DNA of 64,000 nucleotides from Rosellinia necatrix (GCA_021209875.1 JAGYVD010000002.1:3720001-3784000); one strand, 5' to 3'; positions 13,491 through 28,374 are shown, counted from the stretch's first letter. Notes: generated by a model not told the origin, from the letters alone. Program-made: numbers and translations.

Positions 13491-16400
13491 ATCTATAAAT
13501 TATTTTATTTTAAAACATTAAAACTGTTTTTTTAAATATTTTTTATATAAAAACAATATTAACGATATAACATTAATTTTTTTTGTAAGCAGTGCTTATA
13601 AACGTGCTAAAAATTTAACATGTTAAAACGTTACTCTATTATATAAAGTTTTTAAGTTATTAGCATATTTTATTAAAAAAACTTTTAATAATATATTTAA
13701 AACTAAATATATTTAAATTATTTTAAAAAACTTAGTATAATATATTTAATTATTAAAGTTAATATTAAAACTAAAGCTATATAAAACTTACTGTTTAACT
13801 TTATTTAAAAATTTTATTTATAAGTTAAAACTTTAGACTTTTAAACTGTTTTATATAATAAAACTTATAAATTTTTTATAAAGCAGTTAATATTTTAATA
13901 TAAAATTTTGCTATAATTATTATAAAAAGCAATTAATAGGTTTTTTTAAAACTTATTATAAAAAAAATAATCTTGCTTAATTTAACTTTAATAAACTTAT
14001 TAATATAAAATTATTTATAAATTTTATATAAACTTTTTATTTTTATTATTTTTTTAATAAAATAAAAATTAAAATATATATATTAATAGCTTTTTAATAA
14101 ACAGCGACTAATTACTACTTTATCGCATGTTATACCGCCAGACAAATAAAAACCGCTATAAAATAAGCTATAAAATTTAACGCTTATATTATAAAGTATA
14201 AAAAAACGCTTAATAAAAAGCAAAAATCACTTAAAAATATTAAAGCAGAGCTAATAATAGCTTAAAAATAATTGTTTAATGTTTAAAAAAGCTTTATTAA
14301 AATATAATAAAAATTAAATAAATTACGCGGATAAAACAAAAAATATAAACTTTTTATATTTAAACTATTTAAAAGCTAAAATAATAACGTAGCTATAAAT
14401 TATATTATAGCTAAACTAAAAATTATAACAGCTAATCGCGATTATATTTAAAACTTATTAAATAAATTTAATTAATAAATAGTTAATTTATTAAATTATA
14501 TAAAAAAACATTTATTTTAAAATTTTAAAAGAAAAATATAAAAATCGATTAAAATATTTATAAATAAGTTTTATAATAACGTTTTAAAAATAAAATAAAA
14601 TTTAAAATATAATATTAAAATATAATTAACTATTTTAAAATAAATATAAACTAGTTTGCTAATAATAATATAAAAATAAGCAATATTAAGTTTTATTTTG
14701 CTAAAAAACATTTAAAAACTTAGTTTTATATTTATTTAATAAATATTTTAATATAATTATAATTTTAAAAACTTAATATAATATTTATATAATATTTATA
14801 AAAATATAAACGTTTTAAAAAAATAAAAGCCGATTATAAAGCTTTAAATTTTAATAAATATATGCTTGCTAAATTTATATAATTTAAAACAAATTTTATA
14901 TATTTTATTAAAAAACACGCTTTAATAAAACTAAATAAAAAAAAATTTAAAAACAAGTTGTTATTTTATATAGCTATAAAATTATTTTTAAATATTTAAA
15001 AATATTATAAATTTTAACGCTTATATAAAATATTATATTTAAATAGCTTATTATCTGTTTATAAATAATTAAAAAAAGCAAAGCTTATAAAACAAAAATA
15101 ATATATAAAATATAATATATATTTATTATATTAAACTTTTTTAGCTATAATAATTTAATTAATTTTATTAGTAAATATATTTATAAAAAACAAAACGCCG
15201 ACTTATAACTAAAGAAATAAAATAGTTAATTATTAAAAATAAATGCTTTTAATATAAACAGAAAAATATATTATTAAAAACTGTTTTATAAAAGCTATAG
15301 ATCAGGTTTAACGCGATGCCCGCGTAAATATAATTATAAAAAGTTTAAACCAGCAACTTTTAAAATTAAAAAAGTACGGCAGAAAAACAAAAAAATAACT
15401 TTAAAAAATAAACTTTTTTAAAAATAATATTATTATATAAAAATAAAAAAACTTAATAAATAATTATTTAAATAAAAACTTTTATTATATATTTATATTT
15501 TATATAATAATAAATTATTATTTATTATTTTTAATATATTTAATAATATAAAAGCTGATATATATATAAATATAAATATATTTTTACTAAAAAATTATAA
15601 AGCTATTAAACCTACTTATTAAAAAAAGTTTAAACTTAAACTAATAATTAAATATAATAGAAAATTAGATTAAAAATTAATCGTGCTTTATATTTAATTT
15701 TAAAAATATATAAAAAATATTTAAAATATACTACTGTTAATATTTTAAATATAAAATAAAAAGTAGTATTAAAAAAAAAATAGTTTAAACAGTATAATAT
15801 ATTATTTAATATTAAATAATATATATTAATTTTATTTTATTTATTAAAAATTATAAATATTATTATATATTAGCTATAAATAAAGCTAAAACATAGTTAT
15901 AATATTTAAAATATTAAACAAATATTAAACAAAAAATAAAAATATTAACTTTAAAAATGCTTGTTAAAAACTAAAAAAAAGCTAAAAAGCTTTTGCAAAA
16001 AATACTAGTAGTAAAAATAAAATTATAAAAGATCTGATTTTACGTTAAAAATATAAAAATAAACTAAAACTTAAAAACGTATTTTTGCTTAATAAATTTT
16101 AAAGCTTTAAACTAAAAAAAGTTATATTAAATAAAAAACAATTTATATTTTTAAATTAAAAATTAGATGTTTTAGACTTTATTATATAAAAAAAAAAAAA
16201 GCTAATATAAAAAAAACTAAACATTTAAATTACTATTTTTAATATTATTGCTTTTAAAACGTTAATATATAAAAATAAAACTAATAACTAAATATAAATT
16301 ATTAATATTTATTAAATTAATAAGTTAATTAACTAAAAAAACAAAAAAACTAAAAAATAAAAACGCAGAAAAAAATATTAAAACTTATATTTTTAAATAT

Positions 16401-16653
16401 TATAACTTATTAAACGTGTTTAATAAAAAAATTTAAATAAATTATTTTTCTACCGACTTTAAATAAACTATAAAATAAATTTTATAAACAGCAAGTTTTA
16501 AAAACTTAAAATATAATTTTTATATAAAATATTACTTGACAAGCTGCACGCTGTACAAGAATATTTAATTAATAATTTATAAAAAAATTTATTAAATTAA
16601 ACGATATATTATACGCTTTTTTAATATTATTTATTAAAACAGCTAGCAAAAAA

Positions 16654-16980
16654 CTCTGTTTTTATATAAACTATTAAAAACTTAATAAAATTATAAAAAA
16701 AAACTAGTACTTATTGCTTTTTATTAAAAAAACTTTGTTTTATATTTTAATATTAAAATTTTATAAAATTAATATATAATAAACATTTTATTATATTAAA
16801 ATATATTAAAAAATAAAAACTTTATTATATTTTATATTAAATATAAAGCTTATTGTTATAAAGTTTTTTATTTAATTTAATAAATAGATTTTCTATGTTT
16901 TAAAAATATATTAATAATATATTGTTTAATTTTTAAATAACTTTTATAGCGCATATATAAACAACGTTTTTATTTATTTT
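16654..16980 (+). pseudogene. Reverse transcriptase relic of element B
   Basis: From 16654 the frame reads L-C-F-Y-I-N-Y-stop-K-L-N-K-I-I-K-K-N-stop-Y. This is the Gypsy block F-x-V-D-Y-R-x-L-N-x-x-T-x-K-N-R-Y with Asp to Asn and Arg codons to TAA/TAG. About 50 codons on comes a block like TFRTRYGAYKYKVLPFGL, read here as IIFYIKYKAYCYKVFYLI. Exactly 100 codons from the start and still in frame, 16951-16980 reads A-Y-I-N-N-V-F-I-Y-F, the AYxDDxLIYS catalytic box with both Asp codons changed GAC to AAC. Order, spacing and frame all agree with a Ty3/Gypsy polymerase. Confidence 0.85.
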
Positions 16981-19709
16981 AATAATATAAAACCTACCGC
17001 ATATATATTTAGAAAATATTTTAAAAACTATAAAACGTAAAATTATAAGCTGATTTAAAAAATCAAAATTTTATATAAAATAAACTAAGTTTTTAAGCTA
17101 TATAATAAATATTAATAATATTTATATTAATTTTATTAAAATAAAAGCTATAATAAATTAAAAATATTTACTATTATAAAAATATATAGTTTTTTTAAGT
17201 TTTTGCAACTTTATAAAAATTTATAAATAAGTATAGTTAAATAGCTTTTTTTATAAACCGCTTAATAATAAAAAAAGCTTTTAAATAAATTAATAAATAT
17301 AATAAAGCTTTTAATATATTAAAAAAAGCTTTAATTTTTGCACTACTATTAAAACATTATAATTATAACTTATTTATTAAAATAAAAACCGACTTTTTTA
17401 ATAAAGTAGCTTTTAGCGCGTTATTTTAATTATATAAAAAAAATTAGTATTTAACAGCTTATTTTTTAAAAATATTATATAATATTAAACTAAATTATAG
17501 AATTTTTAACAAAAAAATATTAGTAGTAGCTATAGTTTTAAAAAAATAGCAACCTGAACTAATTAGCAGATAAAAAACTTTTTTAATAATTACTAATTAT
17601 TAAGCTTTAAAATATTTTAGCACAAAATAATATTTAAACTTATAACAAACAGGATAAACTAACTTGTTTTTAAAATACGATTTTTTTATTATTTTTTAAC
17701 TAGAAAAAAAAAATGTAGTTATAAATACTTTATTTTAAAAATAAAAAGATTTATTAATATAAAAAGCAAAAAAAAAAGCTTAAAAATATTTAATAATATT
17801 TTAACCTGTAGATAATATTATAAAATATATTTTAAGTTAAGCAAAACATAATTACTAAATGTTAATAATATATTTATATAAAAAATTAAAAAATCTAGAA
17901 AAACTTTAACTAATTAAAAAAATATTAAAAAAAAACCGCAAAAACCCCGGTATAAAAATTTATTAACATAAAACTAAAAAAACTAAAAATAATAACTTTT
18001 AATAAATAATAAACAGATTAATAATAATAAATAAACAATTAATAATATTAGATTATTTATACTTAAAAATTAAATTAATATAAAAAATCTACGACTATAT
18101 GCTTATAACATATCTAAAAAAACGTAAAACTAGAAAATTAATATTAAAAAAATACTAATAGCCCAGGCTAACAAACAGCTGTAATACTTATATAATAAAC
18201 TATATAAAATGCCGCCCAGCAAAAGTATTACGCGATAAAACCCTAAAAAAACTAAAACTTTTGCTAATATTTAACCACGTGTAGCAATATTTAATAATAA
18301 ACTTTAAATAAATGCTTTAAAATAAATATAATTATAATAACGTGTTTATTATAATAAACCGATTAAAAAAAAAAAGTTTAAACGATTTTATATATTATAT
18401 AAGCTATTATAATAAACGCGGTTAAAATATATTATAAAAAGCTATTTTAAATATTTAATATATTAATAATAATAATTTTAAATTAAAGTTTATAATTTAT
18501 TTTAATATTTATAAATAAATTATATAAGCTAATAAATATAAAATATATTTTAGCTTTTATTAGCTATTATAAAACTATAAAACAAATAAAAATTATAAAC
18601 AAATATTTAAATTAATAATTATAACTATATATTAACTACTATTAAAACAATTAGTTTAAACGTATTTTAATAATAAACTATATATAAGCAGCACTATTAT
18701 ATAAATTAATAAATATGTTATTTTATAAAGCAGAAATAAAATTTTTAATATTTTTTTATTTTAACTAAAAAAACTAAACTATAGCAAAAAAGTTAAAAAA
18801 ACTCCTGAAAAAAAAAAAACTTTAAAAACAGAAGCTTAAAACAAAATAAAAAAAATCGCTTAGTTTATAAATTTAACAAAAAAACACTTAACTTAAACTT
18901 AGACTTATATAATTAAACAAGCTAATTATAAGCAAAAAAAACTTAACTTTAATATAAATAATTATATGCTAATTTTAAAAAAAAAAAATTATAAAAAACC
19001 GACCAACTATTTAACAAGCTAGACTTTTTTATAACGTAATAAAAGTTTAAAATAATCGATAAAAATAACAATATTTTTATATTAAACGTTTTTTTTTTAT
19101 AAAAAATAATAAACCGTTATTATATTAATAAACTACGATTATATTTTAACAACTTACTGCTAGAACAAAAAGCTAATAATTTAAATAATAAAATAATAAA
19201 ACTTAAAAAAAAAAAAAAGTTCGTAGTTAAAAAAATTAAATCGTTAAAAATATATTATAAAAAACTATAATATTAAATAACTTAAAAAAAATAAAAAGCT
19301 AACGATAAATAATACTCTGCCTAGAATTTTAAAAATAACGTAAAATTACTAAAAAAAATTTATAAAAAATATTTAAACGCGGTAAAACTTTTAAAACGTT
19401 TAAAAAATTAGCTTAAAGCTGTAAAAAACAATAAATTAAATACAGCATATAAAAATAACAATAAAGCAATATAATAAAAAACAATAAAACAAAAATAAAA
19501 ACAAATATAACAATAAATAAAAAAAAGTCGGTAATATAATATAAAAAAACTTATATAATAATTTAATAATATAAAAGCTTAAAAAACATAACATAAAATA
19601 AAAACCTAAAACGATTTTTTTTTTTATTAAAAAGCATACTTAAAAGCTATATATTTAAATATAAACATAACTTAAAAAACAAGCCGTTTTTTTTTTAAAA
19701 AAAAGGGGT

Positions 19710-19946
19710 AGTTACAAATAACTAGTTAGCTAATCAAGCATATAGCACAGACTAATATCTATACACTTGTTGCCAACTAATGCGTACAGCGTATAGACTG
19801 GACCCACTTCACACACCTGCACTTAGCCAGAATTCTAGTAGGCTAATTCCTCCTACTTACTCTTTCTTTTTTTCATCTGTAGATTTTTCATACAATACAT
19901 CACTTATTGCTAAAGCCTTAACTTCTTATTTATAACTGGTGCAACA
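19710..19946 (+). repeat. 3' LTR of element B
   Basis: 237 bp, preceded by a polypurine tract. The pattern is the reverse of the 5' copy: its first part is moderately RIP-mutated and its last part nearly intact. The two LTRs are thus mutated in different places. Confidence 0.88.
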
Positions 19947-20708
19947 TCTTTTAATTTTTTACGTTTTTATTAAAGCTGTTATTTTTTAATTTAAATATAT
20001 TTTTATTAAAAATAAAATAAAGCAAGCTTAAGCTTAGCTATAATAATTAAAAATAACAGCTTTAAAAAAAACTAAAAATAATAGTTTTAAGTCCAGCCGC
20101 TTTTTTTTTAAAAATAATAACGTTAACGCTAATATTAACAATATTTTCGCTTTAACAAATAAAAAAATTATAGCTGCTTTAGCAGCTAAAAAAGCTTTTA
20201 TTTTAATAAAAACAAATATTAAAAAAAAAAACAGTATTACTAAGATTTTTTTTTAGCTATTTATATTATATAAAATAATTAAATATAAAATAAATTTAAT
20301 AATTTATAAGCTTAAAATATTAATAAATATTATAAAATGTTTAAAAACTATAATTGTTTTTTAAGTCGGCAGTTATAACGCTTTAATATAAAAACTTTAA
20401 GTTAAAAAAATTATATATTTTAAGCTTTTTATAATATCTGCTGATCGTTTAAAAGCTTTAATTATTAAAAAATAACTTAAATTTTAAGCTAGCTATTTAT
20501 AAAAAATAAATAAAAAAAAAAAAATACTGTTTTAATATAAAATTAATCCTAATAATAATAATTTTATTAATCTGTTTATAAAGCAGATATTTAAAAATAA
20601 TTTTAAAAATTTTTTTAGTTATAATTAATTAGTTTTTATTGTTTATAACCTATGCTTTTTTTAAATTTTATAATTATAATTATAAAAATTAAATAAAACG
20701 CAAAAATA

Positions 20709-20913
20709 TAAGAAGATTAGTATAAGGGTAAAAAGAAAAAAATGCTTTTATTAATTCCTCTGCTAGGTGGAAAATTCTAGTAAGTCTAGAATTAACCCCT
20801 GCAGGGGTGGCCGTAGGCCACCTGTTGCCAGCCGTAGCCTGTGCAACCTATCTAATCTAATAATACACGAGCTGTTGGCTTGATTAATATAAGCTTTTTT
20901 AGAAACTTTATTA
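20709..20913 (-). repeat. Left LTR of element C
   Basis: 205 bp. The core is well preserved, including the stem-loop GGTGGCCGTAGGCCACC and the box ACCTATCTAATCT at about 20846-20858. Its right end is converted (CTTTATTA against CTCTATCA in the other copy). Confidence 0.82.
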
Positions 20914-23089
20914 AAATACCGGCGGACAGAAAAACAGCTATTGTTTTTAATAATACGTTAGGTTGTTTTATAAAGCTATTTTTTACGCTTAATCTTTTTT
21001 TTTATTTTAAAATAAAAGCCGTTTTTTTTTTAATAGTTGTTTATTATTTTTTTTAAATAATATAGTTAGTTTTTAATATATTATTTGTTATGTTTATATT
21101 TCTAGCTTTATTATTTAATTAAATAATTAAATTTTTTTTTTTTTAACGTAATATTTAAAATTTATTTAATTTTATATATTTTTTATTATTGCTATTTAAA
21201 TATTTATATTAGTTAGCTTTTACTAGCTTAAACGCTAGTTTAGTTTGTTTAAAAAATTATTTTAGCTATATATACGTTTTAAATAAGCTATTAATATTAT
21301 TAAATAAATTTTATAATGTTTTAAAAATTTAATTTATAAGCTAAATTTTTAATTTTTTTTTATTGTTTAAAGTTTTACGCGTTATTATAAATATTTTTTA
21401 AAAGCTTATTTAATAAATAATATTTATTATATAAACGTAATAATATTTTTATTAAAAATAAATTATAATATATAATATTTACTATTATAATATTTTTTAG
21501 TTTATGCTGCAGCAAAATTTATTGCTAGCTTAATGTTTTATTTAAAATAATTTTTAAAGTTTTTATTTATTTTATATTTAGTTAATTAAATTAATTAATA
21601 ATAAAGTTTAAAAGTTCTAGTAATTTAAATCTAAATAGCTGTTTATATAAAATAAACTATATTGTTTATAATTATATAATATTAAAGTTTTATTATAATA
21701 TTAAACATAAATTAACTTAGTTAAACTTAAAATTTTTAAAGTTATAATAACATATTATTAATTTAAATATTTAGTTTTTTTTAATAATTTATTATTTTAA
21801 AAATAATATGTTATAGTTATTAATAATTTTATGCTTAAAAGTTTTATATTTTTTTTAAAAGTTAAATATAAACTTTTAGTTTTAATTAAAAATAATACTT
21901 TTAAACTTTTTTAATTATTTATTAGCAATTATTTTATAAATATATTAGCTTAGTTTTTAATTATATATTTTTATTTTTAAAATAAACAAGCTTTGCTTAA
22001 ATATATAATATAATATAATTATTATATAATTATATATATTATACTATTTTTGCCTGCTAATTATTATAAAATACTTTTAATATTTATTAAAGGTAGTTTT
22101 AATATAAAATTAATTATTATTATTTATATAAACAATATATTTTTAAATATATTAATTTAAAGCTTTTATTAGTTTAAATTAGTTTATATAATTAAAATTA
22201 TAACTTAAACAGTATTTAATATATTTTTAATTAACTAAGATTTATAATAAATAAAAACTTTTAAAATTTTTATTATTTTTTTAAACCGGCATAATATTTA
22301 TTATTATATACAGCTTTAAACATTTATTTAATTATATTATATAAAACATATAATCGTTTTATTTTTTAATATTAATTATAAATTAAACTATTTATAATAA
22401 AAAAAAAATGCTTAAGTTTAAAAAATATTATAACGTTTTTATTGTCCTGGCAAAATTCTAAAATATTTAGCTTGTTTATTATTTTATTATATTATATATT
22501 AGTTTAATAATTTTTTTAAATTTTGTTTTTATTTATTATTTATTACTGCTTTTATTATATATTTTATTATATTTTATATTAAGTTTAATATTACTAGTTC
22601 TTTTAATTTTTAGAACTTGCCTGTTTTATTTATAGCGTTTTATATTAATTTAAATCTGCTTAATATATTTAATATATAGTTTAATTTTTTAATAAATAAT
22701 ATATTTAAAATCTATATTAAAAAAATATATTAAAAATTAACTAATTAAATGTTTATATAATTTATAGCAGCTATATTTAATAATATTTAATTAATTATAG
22801 TTTTAATTATTAAATAATTTATAAATATAATTATATTGTTTTTATTAAATTAAACTATTATTTATAGTTTTTAGCAGCTTAAATAAAACAAGCTATTTTT
22901 AATTTAAATAATTTATATTTAGTTTTAGCTTATAATAAACTATAATTTAAATATATAATTAATTCTATTTATATTAATAAAATTAAGTTTTTAAGCTTTT
23001 AGTTATATTTTTGCTTATATAAAATAATATAACTTTAAAACTACGTTTTTAGCTTTATTTATTTATAAAAAACAGTTTTTAAATCGTAA

Positions 23090-23555
23090 TATTATAAAAT
23101 TATTTTATAGCAGATAATATTTTAAATAGCTTTAAATAAAGCTATTTCTGTTTTTATTAATTTATAATATATATTATAAATATAATAAATACGGTTTTTT
23201 ATTTAAAATTTTTTTTTTATATTTTTTATTAAAAGTTAATTTTTTAATTTTATAATAGTTCTACTAACTAAACATAATATAAAATTAAATTATAAAAAAT
23301 CTGCTTGTTTTAAAATATTTTTTAAAAGCTTGTAATGTTTTTAAAAACTAATTATTAAAATATTTATATTTGTTTAGCAATAGTTAATAATTTTAAAACG
23401 TTTATACAGCATTTAAAAATTTTATAAATAAATAGCTAATAAAGATTTTATAAAAATATTACAATATTTTTTATAAAATAATATAAAAATTATTTTAAAA
23501 TGTTTAAAATAATTTTATAACTATTAAAATATATAATAATATTATTAATAAAATA
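23090..23555 (-). pseudogene. Reverse transcriptase/RNase H relic of element C
   Basis: On the minus strand, 23555-23541 reads Y-F-I-N-N, the FxDD catalytic box with both Asp codons changed to AAT. Further along, around 23150, the minus strand reads I-A-L-F-K-A-I, the same start of the RNase H region as in element A, at nearly the same spacing (about 131 versus 139 codons). Stops and at least one indel break the frame between them. The shared motifs suggest A and C are related Gypsy families. Confidence 0.6.
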
Positions 23556-25556
23556 TTAATAATAATATATATATTTATACAGCAGTTAATTTATATATTT
23601 TTATATATATATTAAAAATTATTATATTTTATTAATGCTATGTTAAGTCGTTTTAAGCTGTAAAAACTAATTATTATAAATATATTTTTAAATTTAAAAT
23701 ATATTAAAAATTAATAAAAAATCCTGTTGCGTTAATAATTATAATATATTTTTTATTTAACAAGCTTTTAATTATTTTATTTTATAAAAATAATAAATAA
23801 CTGTTTAAAACTATTATTTTATTAAATTATTAAAATTAACTACTACTTAGCTTTTATTAACTCTATATATTTTTATTATATAATAAAAATAAAATAAGCA
23901 AAAATATTAATTTATTTATTTATTATAATCAACTTATTTTATATAGCTTATTATAAATATTATTTAATACTTTTATATTTTATTTATTAAAAAATACTGT
24001 TTTAAATTTAATTTAGTTTTTGCTAGTTATTAATAAAAATATTTTAAATTGTTTTTTATAAAATGTTTATTTTTTGCGATTTATTTAAATATTATAAAAT
24101 ATAACTATTTTAATAAATTAAAAAGCTTTAAACGTTTTTTAGCGTATATATAAACATTTTTTTTAATAATAGTTTTAAAAAAGTCGCCTGGTTTTTTAAT
24201 ATTTAAAAAAAAATACGTATTTTTAACTTTAAGTTTATTTTCTAGTGTTAAAAAGTTTAGCTTAAAGTTTTTTAAAGCTTTTAAGTTAATTATTATATTA
24301 AATATAGCGTTTATAAAAAAAATACTTTCTGTTAACACGTTTAAACGTGCTATTTTATATTTAATATTTTTTATATAATATTAAACGTATTAATTATTTA
24401 TATATTTATTATAAAAATTATTATAAAGTTTAATATATAATTTATTTTATTTAAATATATAACTGTTTTTATATTTAATACTATATTAATTATTACTGCA
24501 GTTAATAAAAATTTAAATTAAATTTTGCATTAATTATAATAGTTATATTTATTAAAAATTATTTATTAGTTTTAGTTAAAACTATTTTTATTAATAATAA
24601 AACAATAGCTATAACTATAAAAGTTATTATCGGCGATTTTTAAAAGCTTATATATATTTTATTATTTTTATTTTTTAAATTTAACTTAGTTTAATATTTT
24701 TATAAATTTTAATAGTTTTTATTAAAATATTTATTATTAGTACTATTTTAAAAGTTTTAATATTAATTATATTATATATATTATTTTTATATATAGCTAT
24801 AAAATAAAAGCTTTTATTATTTAATAAAAGTTTATATTTTATTATAAAATAAGCTTTTTTTATTTTATAGTTTTATGTTTTTTAACTAATAATTTTTATA
24901 TATATTTGCAACTATAAATAAATATATTAAATAAAATTATAAATTTATTTATTTTTCAGCTTAATAAATAAATATTTCTAATTTATAATTAATTATAACT
25001 TTATATAAATATAAAAGTTATTATTAAATAATATTTTAGTTTTAAATAATTTTTATTACTTATTTTTTTTTATATATTTAAATATTTTAAGTTTTTTAAT
25101 TTTATTTACTTCTTTAATATAAAAATAAACTTAGCTTTTTTTAAATTTAATTAATTTATTTTTAAAATAATAAACTTAACTTAATTAAAAACAGTTTTAT
25201 ATATTAAAATATTTAAAAAGATTTGCTAATAATAGTTTTTTAGTATTTAAATCAACGCAAATTTATTAGTTTTATTTAACTAAAAATAACTTAATATTAA
25301 TCCGTAAATATATATAACTTAATTAAAAAGCTTTACTATATTTGTTGTTAATATTTAATGTTTTAATTATAAAAATCTTGCGGTTAAAAATATTATTAGC
25401 TGCTTTATATATTATATTAAAGCATGTTTTTAACGTGTTATAATTTGCTTTTTTTTTTTGTTTAATAGTTTTATTTTTAGCTTTAGTGTAATTTTATAAA
25501 TGTTTAAAAAGTTAGTTATATAAAAATAGTTTTTAAAAATAATACTTATAAATATA

Positions 25557-25759
25557 TGAGAGGTGCACCATGGGGGTGTAAAGTGTGTATTATAAAAGAT
25601 GAAGATCTAGCAAATCTAGGCTAAGCTAAAGTTTTACCTAGGTGTGGGCTAGGGCCCACATACATGGGGCTAGGCCCAATTAGGTTGTGCCTGTGGCCAC
25701 GGGCCACAGCACCCCAAGCGAGGGGCTTATGTAAGCGCTCCCTCTACGCGCGCGTATCA
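25557..25759 (-). mobile_element. Solo LTR of family A nested in element C, unmutated
   Basis: 203 bp, starting TGAGAGGTGCACC and ending GCGCGCGTATCA, flanked by a 5-bp duplication ATATA (25552-25556 and 25760-25764). It is the least mutated copy of this LTR and serves as the reference for reading RIP changes in the copies at 4971 and 12148. It stands out as a GC-normal block in fully AT-rich DNA. Confidence 0.88.
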
Positions 25760-28374
25760 ATATATTTTTTACGTATAATTAAAAAAAATGTTATAATTTT
25801 TTTAATTTAATATAAAATTATATTTTTTATATATAATTTTAAAATAATTTTAATTTATAAATTTAATAGTATTAATAACCAATAAAAGCTAAATTTAATA
25901 TTAAATAAAAAAAGCGCGTTTTTGTTGTTATTTTGTTTAGTTTTTGTTTATTTATACTATTATTTATAAAATATATATAAAATAAACACTAGTTATTTTT
26001 TTTTTAATTTTAATTATAGTTTTTACGATTTAAATATTTATAATTTTAACTTTAATTATAATTATAGTTATATTTTTAGTCACGCTTCCGATTATAATTT
26101 TTTAGTTTTTAATTGTTTTTTTTGGTTTTTTAATAATTATCGCGGTTTTAATTCTAACGCTTGCAGCTTTTTTTGCAGCTGCTACTTTAGTTGTTGCAAC
26201 TTTTGCTCTAGCTTTAATATTATTTATAACTACGTTTGCAGCTATTTCAGCTTTAATTTTTAAAATATTTGTTGTTTAATCGACGTTTTTTTTAATTAGG
26301 TTAACAATTATAGCTTTTTTAGCAAGTTGTTTTAACAGCTAATATTAAGTTTATTAATATTGTTTTTAATTTAATATTTAAATATATTTTTTAGTTTTAT
26401 GTTTTAACCTGTGTTAACTGTTTTTTATTTTATATATATAATTAGCTAAAGTTTTTTTAATTTAAAAATTAAATATAATTTAAAATTACGTTTTTTATTA
26501 GTTATAAATATTTTTATAATTTTATGCCAGTTTTTATTGCTTTTTTGCAGCGTTTTTATAGCTTTAACGTATTATATTTAACGTTAAATAAACTAAAAAA
26601 ATATTTTTTAATTTTCTGCGATATTTTTTAAAATAAATTTTTTTTTATAAACTTTTAAAACGTTTTACCGGCTTGCGTTTTAAATCTTTTTTATAGTTTT
26701 TTAAACAATATATTTAGTTCTGCTTTTTTTTATATATATTAGTTGCTTATATAAACTTTGCTGTTTTATTATAGTAAAGCTAATCTAACTAATAAATAAT
26801 TAAACAGATTAATTATTTATTAAACGTTTAAAGCTTAAATATTTTTGTTTTTTAGTAATAATTTAATATAATTAATAAAAAATAAACGTTTATATAAATT
26901 ATGTTTTTTTTGTTAGTTATATATTTTTATTGTTAGGGTTTTTTTATTTTAAGTTAAAAATACTAATATTATTTTGTTTAATTTTATATATGTTTTTTTT
27001 TGTTTTAGCTGCTATATTTAATATAAACTATTTTTATCGGTTTAATGCAGCATAACTATATTTATTATTATTAGAACTATTTAAACTAAAAAAATTAAAT
27101 AAATTGTTATTACTACAGTTTTACTGTAATAATAGTTATTACTTCTGTTTTTATTATTATAACATTTATAAAAATTATTTTAATATTTAATAAAAAGTTT
27201 TAAGTTATTATTTTTTTAAAAAGTTTTTATTTAATAAAACATATAAAAAAATATAATAATTATAATATTTAATTTATTTAAAACATTTATAGTTATATTT
27301 TATATGCTGGTTATTTAAACATTAGTTAATATAACAGCTTTATTTTTGTTTTATTAGCAGGTTTTGTTTTAAATAACTAATTTACCGCTTTATTAGCTTT
27401 AATATTATTTCTAGTCAGCTGCAGTTCTAAGTTCTGCATTATTAAAAATTTAATATTAATGTTTTTAAAAGTTTAAAAACTTTTAAACCTGCTTAATTAA
27501 TTTTAAAACTAAGTTAAAAAATACTTTTATAATTTTTACGTTTTTATATAAAACATTAATTAAAACGTTAGCTTATTTTTAATATTTTAAAAAATAATCA
27601 ACAGTGTTTTAATCTAGGCTAAATTATTTTAGCAGCAGCATATTTTTAAATAAAAATTATACTAATTTAAAATATTTTACTAAAAAATTTTTAAAGTTGC
27701 TTATATTTAAGCTTAATATATATAATAAAATATAATAACATAATATTATTACAAGCTTAAAAAAATTAAACGTATTATTAAAAAAATGTTTAAATATATA
27801 TATAATATGTTTAAATAGTTTTTGCGTGCAAATATTATCGGCTGTTACTTTTAGTTTATTAACTTATAATTTAAAAATTATAAAAGTAAAACAAAATAAA
27901 CTGCGCGCATAAAAAAATAAAATAATAAAACTACTTTTTAAAAAATTCCAGCTTTTAACTATAATATATATACTTATAATTGTTTAATAAACATATTTAC
28001 TAGCGTTTTTTTAATAATAAATAAAAATAAATAATTTGCTACGTTTATAAATCTAAATATATCTTAGTTATTAAACACGTTTAAATATATAATTTTAATA
28101 ATAATAACTTTTAAAATATAAAAATAAACTACTAAACACTTTTTAACAACTGCTTACTTATAAGCTTTAGCAAAGTATATAATTTATACAAAAAAAAATA
28201 GTTGCTAAAATAACGTTCCGTTTATATTAATTATTTAATTATAGCCAGATTAAAACGCGCGCGCTTAAATCTTTAGCTACAAACAAAATCTTTCGACCTT
28301 AAAAAATCTAAAAAATAATATTAGTTTAGTTTAGTTTAATAACAAAATCTATCGGTTGCATAAATGCACTATTT

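Larger units (their letters stand above)
13254..19946 (+). mobile_element. Full-length Ty3/Gypsy element B nested in G (RIP-degraded)
   Basis: 237-bp direct LTRs (13254-13490 and 19710-19946) are enclosed by a perfect 5-bp duplication TCTTT (13249-13253 and 19947-19951). A polypurine tract, A-run then GGGGT, sits directly upstream of the right LTR, which sets plus-strand transcription. The internal plus strand is A-rich and contains a Gypsy reverse transcriptase relic at 16654-16980. LTR ends are AGTTAC...GCAACA. No intact frame remains. Confidence 0.88.

Noticed and set aside
24105..24338. A 77-codon minus-strand frame in the AT island
   Set aside because: It lies inside RIP-degraded element C. 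A faint resemblance to a retroelement protease region was considered, but it is too weak to call and there is no sign of an intact gene.
20914..28374. Copia assignment for element C
   Set aside because: An initial reading of a protease-like stretch suggested Copia. The FINN box and the IALFKAI block shared with element A fit Ty3/Gypsy better.
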